Below, one piece after another: positions 1-10,773 of a DNA stretch of 64,000 nucleotides (its first letter is position 1; each line of letters starts with the position of its first letter). Made by a program: the position numbers and the translations under genes. The notes under the pieces were generated by a model, which was not told the origin of the DNA, ran no database searches, and saw only the letters and a program-made list of their open reading frames with translations. This stretch comes from an uncultured Alphaproteobacteria bacterium (GTDB lineage: Bacteria > Pseudomonadota > Alphaproteobacteria > Rhizobiales > Aestuariivirgaceae), in NCBI GenBank assembly GCA_945957365.1, contig CAMFKI010000007.1:62001-126000 (forward strand), written 5' to 3'.

Positions 1-315
1 ATTCGTGCGGCGCTCGGAATGTCCGACGATGACCGCCGTGCAGCCGGCCTCGCGCAGCATCTCGGCCGAGACGTCGCCGGTGTGCGCCCCCGAAGCGTTC
101 CAGTGGCAATCCTGCCCGCCGACCTTGATCTTGGAGCCCTTGAGCACCGACTTCACCCGGCGGATCAGCACCGCCGGCGGGCAGACCATGACATCGGCCT
201 TGAGCTTGACGTCCTTCAGCATGGCGGCGAGGAGGCGCGGCTCCTTCAGCATGGCCACGCTGCCGTTCATCTTCCAGTTTCCGGCGACCAGCGGCCGCGG
301 CCCTTCACTTGCCAT
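1..315 (-). CDS. tpiA: Triosephosphate isomerase, N-terminal part (runs off window start)
   Basis: Glycolytic and gluconeogenic enzyme interconverting dihydroxyacetone phosphate and glyceraldehyde 3-phosphate. About 105 residues are present. The N-terminal active-site segment GNWKMN, with the substrate-binding Asn and Lys, lies around residues 12-17, and the segment VGHSERR, which carries the electrophilic His, is at the window edge. The start codon at 313-315 leaves the usual short N-terminus. The gene diverges from ppiD across about 129 bases. The C-terminal half with the catalytic Glu lies outside the window, so this is a partial gene and not a broken one. Confidence 0.95.
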   Translation of the reverse strand, partial: MASEGPRPLVAGNWKMNGSVAMLKEPRLLAAMLKDVKLKADVMVCPPAVLIRRVKSVLKGSKIKVGGQDCHWNASGAHTGDVSAEMLREAGCTAVIVGHSERRTN

Positions 316-444
316 GATTGCCTGCTCTCAGCTCCCTTGCGAAACAGCCTCTTAGCAGACGCATCCCGCACTTGCGAGGGGGTGTTCGCCTACCTATAGT
401 GCGCCGCGCCCGATCCGGGCCTGATCTGAAAGGGACTTTTCGAC

Positions 445-2331
445 ATGATGGACACCATGCGCCGGGCCGCCAAGAGTTGGGTGGCGAAGCTCCTCATCGG
501 CATGCTTGCCGTGAGCTTCGGCGTGTGGGGCATTGCCGACGTGTTCAAGTTCGGCACCGCCACCGACCTCGCCACGGTCGGCAGCCAGGAAATCTCGGCC
601 GATGCCTATGGCAAGGCCTTCCAGCAACGCCTGCAGGAAATCGCCCGCCAGACCGGCAACGCCATCACGCCGGAACAGGCCCGTGCCTTCGGCATCGACC
701 GCGGCGTGCTCACCTTCCTGATCCAGGGTGCGGCGCTCGACAACGAGACCAAGCGCCTGAAGCTCGGCGTGTCCGATACCTTCCTGGCGCAGGAGGTGAT
801 GAAGAACCCGGCCTTCCAGGATGCCGGGGGCAAGTTCAGCGCCACCCGCTTCAAGGACCTCCTCGCCCAGAACGGCATGAGCGAATCGACCTATTTCGGC
901 ACCGAGCGCCAGCAGAAGCTGCGCGAGGCGCTGACCCAGACGGCGGGCGGCGACATGCCGATCAGCGCCGGCCTGCTCGAGGCCCAGTACCAGTTTGACA
1001 ACGAGCAGCGCGACGCGCGCTACTTCGTCGTCACCACCACCGAGAGCGAGGTCGCGGCCCCCACCGATGCCGAGATCAAGAAGGAATACGACGATCACCC
1101 GGCGGCCTATACCGCGCCCGAATACCGCGCCGTCGCCATCATGAAGGCGGAACCCGCCGACATCGCCGGCAAGATCACCCTCTCCGACCAGGACCTCGCG
1201 GCCGGATACGAGAAGTACAAGGGCGAATACTTCACGCCCGAGCGCCGGACCATCCTGCAGGTGACCTTCCCCACCCTCGCCGATGCCCAGGCGGCGAAGC
1301 AGAAGATCGCCGGCGGCGAGGATTTCATGGCAGTGGCGACCAGCCGCGGCTTCACCGAGCAGGACGCCACCTTCGCCGACAAGACCAAGGCCGACTTCAT
1401 CGATCCGGCCATCGCCGATGCCGCCTTCTCGCTCCCCGAGGGTGCGGTGAGCGAGCCGATCAAGGGCGCGCTCTCGACCGCCCTCCTGAAGGTCGCCAAG
1501 GTCAGCCCGGCCCACCAGGGCACGCTGGACGAGGTCAAGCCGCAGCTCGTCGACCGCCTGAAGCTCGATCAGGCGACCGAGCAGATCCAGTCCACCTATG
1601 ATGCGGTCGAAGACGCCCGCGCCGCCCAGACCAAGTTCGAGGACATCGCCACCAAGGCCGGCATTCCCTTCCAGCTGATCCCGGCCACCGATGCCCAGGG
1701 CAAGGACAAGAACGGCAAGGACATCGACATTCCGCACAAGGACGACGTGCTCAAGGCCGCCTTCGCCAGCGACGTCGGCGTCGAGAACGATGCGATCTCG
1801 CTCGACAACGGCTATGTCTGGTACGAGGTGCGCGAAGTCGTGCCCGCGGCGCTGAAGCCCTTCGACCAGGTCAAGGACCAGGCCCGCGCCGCCGTCGTCG
1901 CCGAAAAGATCGCGGCCGCTTCGGAAGACAAGGCCAAGAAGCTGGTCGATCGCGCCCGCTCGGGCAGCAAGCTCGACGATCTCGCCGCCGAGGTGAAGGC
2001 CACGGTGCAGAGCGCGCAGGGCCTGAAGCGCACCGAACAGGGTGCGAGCTTCGACGGCGCCGCCGTCAAGGCGCTCTTCGCGGTGCCGGACAATGGCTTT
2101 GCCTATGCCGTCGAGCCCGACGGCAAGGGCGCCCGGGTGATGCAGTCCGCACCGGTGCTGCTGCCCGGCTTCGACGCCGCCTCGCCCGAAGCCAAGAGCA
2201 TCGCGGAAAAGCTCAAGCCGCAGATTTCCAGCGACATGCTCGATGCCTATCTCTCGACGCTGCAGAGCCAGGCGGGCGTGCAGATCAACGAAGCGCTCTG
2301 GCAAAAGGTCTCGGGACAACAGACGAACTGA
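445..2331 (+). CDS. ppiD: Membrane-anchored periplasmic peptidyl-prolyl isomerase (PpiD/SurA-N type)
   Basis: A 628-residue folding factor for exported proteins. It has a short cytoplasmic N-terminus, one membrane anchor at about residues 13-33, a SurA-like N-terminal chaperone region to about residue 200, and a parvulin (PPIC) domain at about 260-350 recognisable by FTPERRTILQVTFP and the following GGEDF segment. The parvulin domain looks divergent, as in other PpiD proteins, so the main role may be as a chaperone. The length matches the family (about 620-630). It lies 33 bases before trpE, so read-through into the trp genes is possible. In related bacteria this gene also sits between tpiA and the trp genes. 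Confidence 0.9.
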   Translation: MMDTMRRAAKSWVAKLLIGMLAVSFGVWGIADVFKFGTATDLATVGSQEISADAYGKAFQQRLQEIARQTGNAITPEQARAFGIDRGVLTFLIQGAALDNETKRLKLGVSDTFLAQEVMKNPAFQDAGGKFSATRFKDLLAQNGMSESTYFGTERQQKLREALTQTAGGDMPISAGLLEAQYQFDNEQRDARYFVVTTTESEVAAPTDAEIKKEYDDHPAAYTAPEYRAVAIMKAEPADIAGKITLSDQDLAAGYEKYKGEYFTPERRTILQVTFPTLADAQAAKQKIAGGEDFMAVATSRGFTEQDATFADKTKADFIDPAIADAAFSLPEGAVSEPIKGALSTALLKVAKVSPAHQGTLDEVKPQLVDRLKLDQATEQIQSTYDAVEDARAAQTKFEDIATKAGIPFQLIPATDAQGKDKNGKDIDIPHKDDVLKAAFASDVGVENDAISLDNGYVWYEVREVVPAALKPFDQVKDQARAAVVAEKIAAASEDKAKKLVDRARSGSKLDDLAAEVKATVQSAQGLKRTEQGASFDGAAVKALFAVPDNGFAYAVEPDGKGARVMQSAPVLLPGFDAASPEAKSIAEKLKPQISSDMLDAYLSTLQSQAGVQINEALWQKVSGQQTN

Positions 2332-2364
2332 GAACCCCCGTGACCCATTCGCCGGAACACCACA

Positions 2365-3882
2365 ATGATCATCTCCCCCGATTACGACAGCTTCGCCCGC
2401 ACCTATGAACAGGGCGAAGCCCAGATCCTGTCCACGCGGCTCGTCGCCGATCTCGAAACCCCCGTCTCGGCCAAGCTGAAGCTCGCCCGCAACGCGCGCT
2501 ACTCCTTCCTGCTGGAGTCGGTCGAAGGCGGCGCGGTGCGCGGGCGCTACTCGATCATCGGGCTGAACCCAGACCTGATCTGGAAGGTCGAGAACGGCAA
2601 AGCCCAGATCAACCGCAAGGCCTCTCTCGACCCCGACGGCTTCTTCGAGGACACCGGCCTCCATCCGCTCCAGTCCCTGCGGGCGCTGCTCGCCGAAAGC
2701 CGGATCAGGCTGCCCGAGGATGCACCCCCCATGGCCGCCGGCGTCTTCGGCTACATGGGCTATGACATGGTGCGCTTCATGGAGGAGCTGCCCGAGCCCA
2801 ACCCGGACACGCTGGGCCTTCCCGACTCGATGATGATCCGCCCCACCGTGATGGCGATCTTCGACAGCGTGCGCGACGAGGTCACCGTCACCTCCCCCGT
2901 CTATCCAACGCCCGGCGTCTCGGCCAAGGCGGCTTATGCGCGGGCCAGCGAGCGCATCGGCGAAGTGGTCGACGCGCTCGACCGTCCGCTCGATCTGGCG
3001 CTCCAGCAGGCTGACCTCTCGCCCATCGGAAGCCCCCGCTCCAACACCAGCCCGGACGAATACAAGGCGATGGTGCTGAGGGCGAAGGAATACATCGCGG
3101 CCGGCGATATCTTCCAGGTCGTCCTGTCGCAGCGCTTCGAGACCGAGTTCACCCTGCCGCCCTTCGCGCTCTACCGTTCGCTGCGCCGGGTCAATCCCTC
3201 GCCCTTCCTCTACTACCTCGACTTCGACCGCTTCTCGGTCATCGGGTCGAGCCCGGAGATCCTCGTCCGGGTGCGCGATGGCAAGGTGACGATCCGCCCG
3301 ATCGCCGGCACGCGCCGCCGGGGTGCGACGCCGGCGGAAGACCGCGCGCTTGCCGCCGAGCTCCTCGCCGACCCGAAGGAGCGTGCCGAGCACCTGATGC
3401 TGCTGGACCTCGGCCGCAACGACGTGGGCCGCGTCGCCGACATCGGCTCGATCAGGGTCACCGACCAGTTCATCCTCGAATATTATAGCCAAGTGATGCA
3501 CATCGTCTCGAACGTCGAGGGCAGGCTCTCGAACAAGTTCGACGCCATCGACGCGCTGGTCGCGGGCTTCCCCGCCGGCACGGTCTCGGGCGCCCCCAAG
3601 GTGCGGGCGATGGAGATCATCGACGAGTTCGAGAAGAACAAGCGCGGCGTCTACGCGGGCTGTGTCGGTTACTTCTCGGCCGACGGCGAGATGGACACCT
3701 GCATCGTGCTGCGCACGGCGATCGTCAAGGACGGCAAGATGTATGTGCAGGCGGGTGCCGGGGTCGTCGCCGACTCGGTGCCCGAATCCGAGCACCAGGA
3801 GTGCGTGACCAAGGCCAAGGCGCTGTTCCGCGCCGCCGAGGAGGCGGTGCGCTTCGCCGGCCGCGCCGGGAGGGCACAATGA
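2365..3882 (+). CDS. trpE: Anthranilate synthase component I
   Basis: Converts chorismate to anthranilate in the first committed step of tryptophan synthesis, using ammonia supplied by TrpG. The protein is 505 residues, the normal length. The N-terminal LLES segment near residue 50 belongs to the tryptophan feedback site. The chorismate-binding domain (about 230-495) carries GSSPEILVRV, PIAGTRRRG and PAGTVSGAPK. The enzyme is separate from TrpG, unlike the fused TrpEG of true rhizobia, which argues against Rhizobiaceae. The stop overlaps the trpG start (ATGA). The 33-base gap upstream leaves no room for a leader-peptide attenuator. Confidence 0.96.
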   Translation: MIISPDYDSFARTYEQGEAQILSTRLVADLETPVSAKLKLARNARYSFLLESVEGGAVRGRYSIIGLNPDLIWKVENGKAQINRKASLDPDGFFEDTGLHPLQSLRALLAESRIRLPEDAPPMAAGVFGYMGYDMVRFMEELPEPNPDTLGLPDSMMIRPTVMAIFDSVRDEVTVTSPVYPTPGVSAKAAYARASERIGEVVDALDRPLDLALQQADLSPIGSPRSNTSPDEYKAMVLRAKEYIAAGDIFQVVLSQRFETEFTLPPFALYRSLRRVNPSPFLYYLDFDRFSVIGSSPEILVRVRDGKVTIRPIAGTRRRGATPAEDRALAAELLADPKERAEHLMLLDLGRNDVGRVADIGSIRVTDQFILEYYSQVMHIVSNVEGRLSNKFDAIDALVAGFPAGTVSGAPKVRAMEIIDEFEKNKRGVYAGCVGYFSADGEMDTCIVLRTAIVKDGKMYVQAGAGVVADSVPESEHQECVTKAKALFRAAEEAVRFAGRAGRAQ

Positions 3883-4450
3883 TCATCCTCATCGACAACT
3901 ACGACAGCTTCACCTGGAACCTCTATCACTTCCTCGGCGACATCGGCGCCGAGACGGTGGTTCACCGCAACGACAAGATCAGCGTGGGCCAGGTGATCTC
4001 GGCGAAGCCCGAGGCCATCGTCATCTCGCCCGGGCCCGCCACGCCCAACGAAGCCGGCATCTGCCTCGAACTGATCGAGCGCGCCTCCGAGACCATCCCG
4101 GTCTTCGGCGTCTGTCTGGGCCTCCAGTCGATGGGCCAGACCTTCGGCGGCAAGGTGGTGCGCGCGCCAACGCAGATGCACGGCAAGACCAGCCAGATCC
4201 ACCACACCGGCAAGGGCGTGTTCAAGGGCCTGCCGCAGGACTTCACGGCGACGCGCTATCACTCCCTCGTCGTCGAGCGTGACAGCCTGCCCGATTGCCT
4301 CGAGGTGACGGCGGAGGCCGATGGCCAGATCATGGGGCTGCAGCACAAGACGCGGAACGTCCACGGCGTGCAGTTCCACCCGGAGTCGATCGCCTCCGAA
4401 CACGGCCACCAGATCCTGAAGAACTTCCTCGAACTGGCGAGGGCGCGCTG

Positions 4451-4451
<1 letters not shown>
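3879..4451 (+). CDS. trpG: Anthranilate synthase component II (glutamine amidotransferase)
   Basis: A class I glutamine amidotransferase of 190 residues that hydrolyses glutamine and passes ammonia to TrpE. The nucleophile is Cys79 in FGVCLGLQ, and the catalytic His and Glu are in QFHPES near residue 170. The start at 3879 was chosen because it overlaps the trpE stop as ATGA and begins with the conserved [13 protein letters not shown] longer in-frame extension to 3801 would only re-read the end of trpE. The stop overlaps the trpD start as TGATG, consistent with translational coupling. Confidence 0.96.
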
Positions 4452-5463
<1,012 letters not shown>

Positions 5464-5464
<1 letters not shown>

Positions 5465-6258
5465 TGGCCACCATTCTCGACAGGATCGCCGCCTACAAGC
5501 GCGAGGAAGTGGCCAGGGCCAAGACCCTCACCACGCTCGCGGAGCTCGAGGCTCGCGCCCGGGCCGCCCCGCCGGTGCGCGGCTTTGCGAAGGCGCTCGA
5601 TGCAAAGGCCGCCGCCGGCAAGTGGGGCCTCATCGCCGAGATCAAGAAGGCGAGCCCGTCCAAGGGCCTCATCCGCGCCGACTTCGATCCGCCGACGCTG
5701 GCCAAAGCCTATGAGGCGGGTGGTGCCGCCTGCCTTTCCGTCCTCACCGACACGCCGTCGTTCCAGGGTGCGCCCGAATTCCTCGCCGCCGCCCGCGCCG
5801 CATGTTCGCTGCCCGCGCTCCGCAAGGACTTCATGCTCGATACCTGGCAGGTGGTCGAGGCCCGCGCCTGGGGCGGCGACTGCATCCTGCTCATCATGGC
5901 GATGATCGAGGATGCACTCGCCGCCGAACTCGAAAGTGCTGCCCAGCACTGGGGGCTCGACGTGCTCATCGAGGTCCACAACGAGGAGGAGCTGGAGCGC
6001 GCGTTGAAGCTGCGCTCACGCATGATCGGCATCAACAACCGCGACCTCCACAGCTTCGAGACGACGCTCGCCACGACGGAGCGCCTCGCGCCGATGATCC
6101 CGAAGGAGCGCATGGTGGTGGGCGAAAGCGGGCTGTTCACGCCCGCCGATCTCGCGCGCCTCGCGCGGGTCAACGTCAACGCCTTCCTGATCGGCGAGAG
6201 CCTCATGCGACAGCCGGACGTGACCGCGGCGACTCGTGCTATCCTGACCAGACCATGA
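5464..6258 (+). CDS. trpC: Indole-3-glycerol phosphate synthase
   Basis: A monofunctional TIM-barrel enzyme of 264 residues that closes the indole ring. Visible signatures are [12 protein letters not shown] with the catalytic Glu and Lys (about 58-69), LRKDFMLD with the catalytic Lys (about 119-126), GINNRDL (about 185) and VGESGL (about 219). No TrpF domain is attached, as is normal in alphaproteobacteria. The gene overlaps trpD upstream and moaC downstream. trpF, trpB and trpA are not in the window and are presumably elsewhere. Confidence 0.96.
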
Positions 6259-6731
6259 GCCGCCTCACCCATCTCGATGCCGAAGGCAACGCCCACATGG
6301 TGGACGTGTCGGAGAAGCACGTCACCAGCCGCAGCGCCACCGCCAAGGCTGTGGTCGAAATGCTCCCCGAAACGCTGACCCTCATCCTCGAGGGCACGGC
6401 AAAGAAGGGCGACGTCATCGCCACCGCCCGCATCGCCGGCATCATGGCAGCGAAGAAGACGCATGAGCTGATCCCGCTGTGCCATCCGCTGATGATCACC
6501 AAGGTCACCGTCGACTTCGCGCCGGATGCGGCGGCGTCCACCATCGAGGTCACCGCCACCGTGAAGGTCGAGGGCAAGACCGGTGTCGAGATGGAGGCGC
6601 TCACCGCCTGCTCCGTCGCCTGCCTGACGCTCTACGACATGTGCAAGGCGGTGGACCGCGGCATGAAGATCACCAATCTCCGCCTCGTCGAAAAGTCGGG
6701 CGGCAAATCCGGTCTATTCACCGCGGAGTGA
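6255..6731 (+). CDS. moaC: Cyclic pyranopterin monophosphate synthase
   Basis: A molybdenum cofactor synthesis enzyme that rearranges the MoaA product into cyclic pyranopterin monophosphate. The 158 residues match the family. The conserved segments [13 protein letters not shown] (about 71-83) and [20 protein letters not shown] (about 115-134) include the active-site residues. The start at 6255 overlaps the trpC stop by four bases (ATGA). The upstream in-frame extension is only a re-reading of trpC. Placement between trpC and moeA is a conserved alphaproteobacterial arrangement. Confidence 0.95.
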   Translation: MSRLTHLDAEGNAHMVDVSEKHVTSRSATAKAVVEMLPETLTLILEGTAKKGDVIATARIAGIMAAKKTHELIPLCHPLMITKVTVDFAPDAAASTIEVTATVKVEGKTGVEMEALTACSVACLTLYDMCKAVDRGMKITNLRLVEKSGGKSGLFTAE

Positions 6732-6735
6732 CGCC

Positions 6736-7938
6736 ATGGCCCTGATCCCCGTCGACGAGGCCCGCGACCGCATCCTGAAGAATGTGAAGCCGCTTCCCGC
6801 CGAAGACGTGAAGCTCGAGCACACCCTGGGCCGCGTGCTGGCCAAGCCCCTCAAGGCCATCCGCAACCAGCCGCCCTTCGATGCCTCGGCGATGGACGGC
6901 TATGCCGTGATCGCGGCGGACGTCGCCGAAACCCCTGCCACGCTGGGGCTCGTCGGCCTCTCCGCCGCGGGCCACGCCTTCAGCGGCAGGCTGAGGCGCG
7001 GCCAGTGCGTGCGCATCTTCACCGGCGCCCCCGTCCCGAAGGGTGCCGACGCCGTCGTCATCCAGGAGAACACCGAGGCCGACGGCAAGGCGATCCGCGT
7101 GCTTCAGCCCGCGAAGCCCGAACAGAACATCCGCTCCGCCGGACTCGACTTCCGCAAGGGAGACGCGCTGCTCCCCGCCGCCCTGACGCTCGGCGCCCGT
7201 GACATCGGGCTCGCTGCCGCCGCCAACGCCGCGATGCTCGCGGTGCGCCGCCGCCCCGTGGTGGCGCTGATGGCCACCGGCGACGAGCTGGTGCTTCCGG
7301 GTGGCGCGCCACGCGCCGACCAGATCGTCTCCTCCAACAGCCACGCCCTCGCCGCCATGGCCCAGCACCTCGGCGCCACGGTGGTCAATTTCGGCATCGT
7401 GCCCGACAATCTCAAGGCCACGGAACGCGCCATCGGCCGTGCGGCGAAGGCCGATATTCTCGTCACCACCGGCGGCGCCTCGGTGGGCGACCATGACTAT
7501 GTCCAGGAGGCGCTGAGGAATTCCGGGGTCGCCATCGACTTCTGGAAGATCGCCATGCGCCCCGGCAAGCCCTTCATGTATGGCCGGCGCAAGGGCCAGC
7601 ACGTGCTGGGGCTTCCCGGCAATCCGGTCTCCGCCCTCGTCTGTGCCAGGTTGTTCCTCAAGCCCCTCATCGATGCCCTGCTGGGCCTGCCAGCGGGCGA
7701 CGACCTCGTCGAGGCGCGGCTCGGAGCGTCAATGAAGGAGAACGACAGCCGGCAGGACTACGTCCGCGCGAAGCTCAGCGAAGCGGCTGACGGCAGCCGC
7801 ATCGTCATCCCCTTCGCAAAGCAGGATTCATCGATGCAGCGCACATTTCGCGAGGCCCAGGCACTCATTGTGAGGCCGCCCTTCGCGCAAGTGGCAGGAC
7901 AGGGTGACGTCGTAAAAATCTTACGTCTGGACTTCTGA
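6736..7938 (+). CDS. moeA: Molybdopterin molybdenumtransferase
   Basis: Inserts molybdate into adenylated molybdopterin. The protein has 400 residues. It has the MoeA N-terminal domain with FDASAMDGYA (about 46-55), FTGAPVPKGAD (about 95-105), the molybdopterin-binding domain with TTGGASVGDHDY, and PGNPVSALVC (about 294-303) followed by a C-terminal beta-barrel domain. It lies four bases after moaC and 110 bases before lexA, which has its own operator. Confidence 0.95.
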   Translation: MALIPVDEARDRILKNVKPLPAEDVKLEHTLGRVLAKPLKAIRNQPPFDASAMDGYAVIAADVAETPATLGLVGLSAAGHAFSGRLRRGQCVRIFTGAPVPKGADAVVIQENTEADGKAIRVLQPAKPEQNIRSAGLDFRKGDALLPAALTLGARDIGLAAAANAAMLAVRRRPVVALMATGDELVLPGGAPRADQIVSSNSHALAAMAQHLGATVVNFGIVPDNLKATERAIGRAAKADILVTTGGASVGDHDYVQEALRNSGVAIDFWKIAMRPGKPFMYGRRKGQHVLGLPGNPVSALVCARLFLKPLIDALLGLPAGDDLVEARLGASMKENDSRQDYVRAKLSEAADGSRIVIPFAKQDSSMQRTFREAQALIVRPPFAQVAGQGDVVKILRLDF

Positions 7939-7989
7939 ACAGTTACGGAAAGTAAACACTTGAAGAACTAAACGGGTACGGATATTCTT

Positions 7990-8004
7990 GTTTTGGATTT
8001 GTTC
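7990..8004 (+). promoter_or_regulatory. Probable LexA (SOS) operator upstream of lexA
   Basis: The sequence GTTT-TGGATTT-GTTC matches the alphaproteobacterial SOS operator GTTC-N7-GTTC with one mismatch and lies 45 bases before the lexA start. A second, weaker overlap (GTTC-N7-GGAC) starts at 8001. The position suits autoregulation of lexA. This is a motif match only. Confidence 0.55.
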
Positions 8005-8048
8005 CGATTCCGGACAAAGAACAAAAAGATCATCGAGAGAACCGGCCC

Positions 8049-8756
8049 ATGCTGACGCGGAAGCAACTCGAACTCCTCCTGTTCATCAACGAGCGTTTGA
8101 AGGAGGAAGGTGTTCCCCCCTCCTTCGAAGAGATGAAGGAAGCCCTCAACCTGCAGTCCAAGTCCGGCGTGCACCGGCTGATCGTGGCTTTGGAGGAGCG
8201 CGGCTTCCTCCGCCGCATGCCCAACCGGGCGCGCGCGCTGGAGGTGCTGAAGCTGCCCGACGCGCATTCCCCCAGCCTCACCCAGAAGAAGCCGGGTGGC
8301 TTCACGCCCAACGTCATCCAGGGGAACCTCGGCCGCGTGAAGCCCGTCACCGCCAGCACCGACGGCGCGCCCCGCGCCGCCGTCGTGCCGATGATGGGCC
8401 GCATCGCCGCGGGCGTGCCGATCTCGGCGATCCAGGATCACACCGCCAACATCACCGTGCCGCCCGAGATGCTCTCCGGCGGCGAGCACTTCGCCCTCGA
8501 GGTCAAGGGCGACTCGATGATCGAGGCCGGCATCTTCGACGGCGACACGGTCATCATCCGCAAGGGCGACACCGCGCATAACGGCGACATCATCGTGGCC
8601 CTCGTCGACGACGAGGAGGCAACGCTCAAGCGCCTGCGCCGCAAGGGCGACTCGGTGGCGCTGGAAGCCGCCAACCCGTCCTATGAAACACGCATCTTCG
8701 GACCTGACCGGGTGCGCGTGCAGGGCCGGCTCGTCGGATTGCTGCGCAAGTATTGA
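8049..8756 (+). CDS. lexA: SOS regulator LexA (self-cleaving repressor)
   Basis: Transcriptional repressor of DNA-damage genes, inactivated by RecA-stimulated self-cleavage. The 235 residues comprise an N-terminal winged helix-turn-helix (about 1-65), a linker that is long as in alphaproteobacteria, and an S24 peptidase domain. The cleavage bond is Ala121-Gly122 in RIAAGVP. The catalytic Ser156 is in GDSMIEAG and Lys194 in ATLKRL. It probably regulates itself, ssb and uvrA in this window, each of which has a matching operator. A GC-rich hairpin follows the stop. Confidence 0.95.
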   Translation: MLTRKQLELLLFINERLKEEGVPPSFEEMKEALNLQSKSGVHRLIVALEERGFLRRMPNRARALEVLKLPDAHSPSLTQKKPGGFTPNVIQGNLGRVKPVTASTDGAPRAAVVPMMGRIAAGVPISAIQDHTANITVPPEMLSGGEHFALEVKGDSMIEAGIFDGDTVIIRKGDTAHNGDIIVALVDDEEATLKRLRRKGDSVALEAANPSYETRIFGPDRVRVQGRLVGLLRKY

Positions 8757-8762
8757 GGAATT

Positions 8763-8787
8763 CCCGCCGCCCCTTGGAAGCGGCGGG
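8763..8787 (+). terminator. Hairpin after lexA
   Basis: An 8-base stem (CCCGCCGC pairing with GCGGCGGG) with a 9-base loop begins seven bases after the lexA stop. The following ATCTT is a poor U-tract, so this may be a weak terminator or a 3' stabilising structure. Confidence 0.45.
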
Positions 8788-8838
8788 ATCTTCGCCTAAA
8801 CCCTTGAGCCATCATTCACGCCCGAGGAGTGCCGGCTC

Positions 8839-9453
8839 ATGAAGATCTATGGCGACCTGATTTCCCCCTTCGTCCGCATGACGCTCGTCGCCGCCGAGGA
8901 AGCGGGCCTGGGCGACAAGGTTCAGCACGTGACCGAAGCGGTGAAGCCCACCGAGGTGAATGCGAAGCTGGCGAGCCTGTCGCCCATCGGCAAGATCCCG
9001 GTGCTGGAGACCGACCACGGCCACGGCATCTATGACTCGCGCGTCATCATCGAATATCTCGCCCACAGTGCCGGCAACACCAACCTGATCCCGCACGAGC
9101 CTGCCAAGCGCTTCCGGGTTCTGACGCTGCAGGCGCTGGGCCAGGGCATCGCCGATGCGGCCGTCGCCTATCGCTACGAGACCGCCATGCGCCCCAAGGG
9201 GCTGCAATGGGACGACTGGATGGCGCGCACCGAAACCCGCCTCCACGCCAGCTTCGATGAACTCGAGGCCAACTGGCTCGACCTGCTGCAGGACGTGAAC
9301 GCCGGCTCGATCGCCGTGGCCGTGGCGCTCGGCTACATCGATTTCCGCCTGCCGGTCCTCAACTGGCGCAACGGCCACCCGAAGCTCGGCCACTGGCATG
9401 AGCATTTCTCCGGCCGCGACAGCATGAAGAAGACCGCACTCGCCGCGAAATAG
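8839..9453 (+). CDS. Glutathione S-transferase family protein
   Basis: A 204-residue protein with an N-terminal thioredoxin-like GST domain (MKIYGDLISPFVRM, then PIGKIPVLETD at about 50-60 and the DSRVIIEYL segment typical of the glutathione gamma-Glu site near 65-75). An all-helical C-terminal domain follows. A Ser at about residue 9 could be the thiol-activating residue. The substrate is unknown; detoxification or a thiol-transfer role is possible. The start follows GAGGAG-like ribosome-binding bases. It stands alone between lexA and a hydroxylase gene. Confidence 0.85.
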   Translation: MKIYGDLISPFVRMTLVAAEEAGLGDKVQHVTEAVKPTEVNAKLASLSPIGKIPVLETDHGHGIYDSRVIIEYLAHSAGNTNLIPHEPAKRFRVLTLQALGQGIADAAVAYRYETAMRPKGLQWDDWMARTETRLHASFDELEANWLDLLQDVNAGSIAVAVALGYIDFRLPVLNWRNGHPKLGHWHEHFSGRDSMKKTALAAK

Positions 9454-9505
9454 CTGCGGCAAGACCGACCTTGCACCCCCTTTCACGGAAGCCCATTTTC
9501 CAGTG

Positions 9506-10732
9506 ATGAGCGATTTCGATGCCATCGTGACCGGCGCCGGCCCCGCCGGCCTCTCGGCCGCCTGCCTTCTCGCGCTGGACGGCCGCCGCGTGGCGCTGGT
9601 CGCCCGGGAACAGGGCGACGCCACCGACCCCCGCACGGTCGCCCTCATGCAGCCCTCGATCCGGCTGCTCATGCATCTCGGCCTGTGGCCCGGCCAGCTG
9701 AAGGCCGCCACCCAGCCGCTGCGCAAGCTGCGCCTCGTCGATGACACGGGCTCGCTGTTCAAGGCCCCCACCATCACTTTCGACCCCGCCGAACTGGGCG
9801 AGGAGGCCTTCGGCTGGAACTTCCCGTTGGGCCTCCTCATCCCCGCCCTGTTCCAGCGCGCGCGTGAACTCGGCGTGGAATTCACCGCAGCCGATGCAGC
9901 CTCCGTCAACACCGCGTCGGACAGCGTCAGCGTCACCACCACCGTGGGCCAGCGCCTGACGGCGCGCGTGGCGCTCGCCGCCGACGGCCGCAACTCGCTG
10001 CTGCGCGAGGCCGCCGGCATCCGCACCAACCGCTGGAGCTATGACCAGACGGCGCTGGCCACGAGCTTCGATCACTCGGGCCCGCATGACGGTATCTCGA
10101 CCGAGCATCACCGGCAGGCCGGTCCCTTCACCACCGTGCCCATGCCGGGGAACCGCTCGTCGCTGGTCTGGATGGAGCGCCCGGCGCGCGCCGCCGAACT
10201 CATGGCGCTGTCCGACGCCGAACTGGCTGCCGAAATCCAGATCGGCACCCATGGGGCGCTCGGCCTCGTGTCCAACCTCGGGCCGCGGCGGCTCTTCCCC
10301 ATGCAGGGACTGGTGGCGCGGGATTTCGCGAAGAATCGCATCATCCTCGTCGGCGAGGCCGCCCATGTGGTGCCGCCCATCGGCGCCCAGGGCCTCAACA
10401 TGTCGCTCCGCGATGCGGCCCAGGCGGCCGACCTGATGGAGGGCGAGGACGATCCAGGCAACCCCGGCCTCCTCGCCGGCTACGATGCCCGCCGCCGCCT
10501 CGACGTGCAGCCGCGCCAGCAGGCGATCGACCTGATGAACCGCTCGCTGCTGTCGGGTTTCACCGGCCTCGAAGCCGGCCGCGCGGCCGGCATGGCGCTG
10601 CTCGCGCAATTCGGGCCGCTGCGTCGCGCCGTGATGAAATATGGCCTCGCCCCCTCCGCCAACCTGCCACGTGTGATGCGCGCGCAACAGGAGGCGGGTC
10701 ATATGGAAGCAGTGGTCCCCGCACAGGGCTGA
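9506..10732 (+). CDS. FAD-dependent hydroxylase, UbiH/UbiF/COQ6 family
   Basis: A flavoprotein monooxygenase of about 408 residues, probably hydroxylating a ring carbon in ubiquinone synthesis. The N-terminal FAD-binding segment is VTGAGPAGLSAA, the middle motif ALAADGRNSLLR contains the DG pair (about 158-170), and the second FAD motif is LVGEAAHVVPPIGAQGLN (about 288-305). An in-frame GTG lies one codon earlier (9503) and could also be used. Family membership is clear; the exact ring position cannot be read from sequence. Confidence 0.85.
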   Translation: MSDFDAIVTGAGPAGLSAACLLALDGRRVALVAREQGDATDPRTVALMQPSIRLLMHLGLWPGQLKAATQPLRKLRLVDDTGSLFKAPTITFDPAELGEEAFGWNFPLGLLIPALFQRARELGVEFTAADAASVNTASDSVSVTTTVGQRLTARVALAADGRNSLLREAAGIRTNRWSYDQTALATSFDHSGPHDGISTEHHRQAGPFTTVPMPGNRSSLVWMERPARAAELMALSDAELAAEIQIGTHGALGLVSNLGPRRLFPMQGLVARDFAKNRIILVGEAAHVVPPIGAQGLNMSLRDAAQAADLMEGEDDPGNPGLLAGYDARRRLDVQPRQQAIDLMNRSLLSGFTGLEAGRAAGMALLAQFGPLRRAVMKYGLAPSANLPRVMRAQQEAGHMEAVVPAQG

Positions 10733-10773
10733 TGGCCCTTGCCTTCGCCTGCCATCCTTGGCAAGCAATGGTT

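Noticed and set aside
2332..2364. A trp leader peptide or attenuator before trpE
   Set aside because: Only 33 bases separate ppiD and trpE, with no Trp codon run or competing hairpins.
394..3879. A 1161-residue open frame on the minus strand opposite ppiD and trpE
   Set aside because: It is the antisense shadow of two clear genes in GC-rich DNA; residue composition (rich in Arg, Gly, His, Asp, Val) and lack of family features mark it as non-coding.
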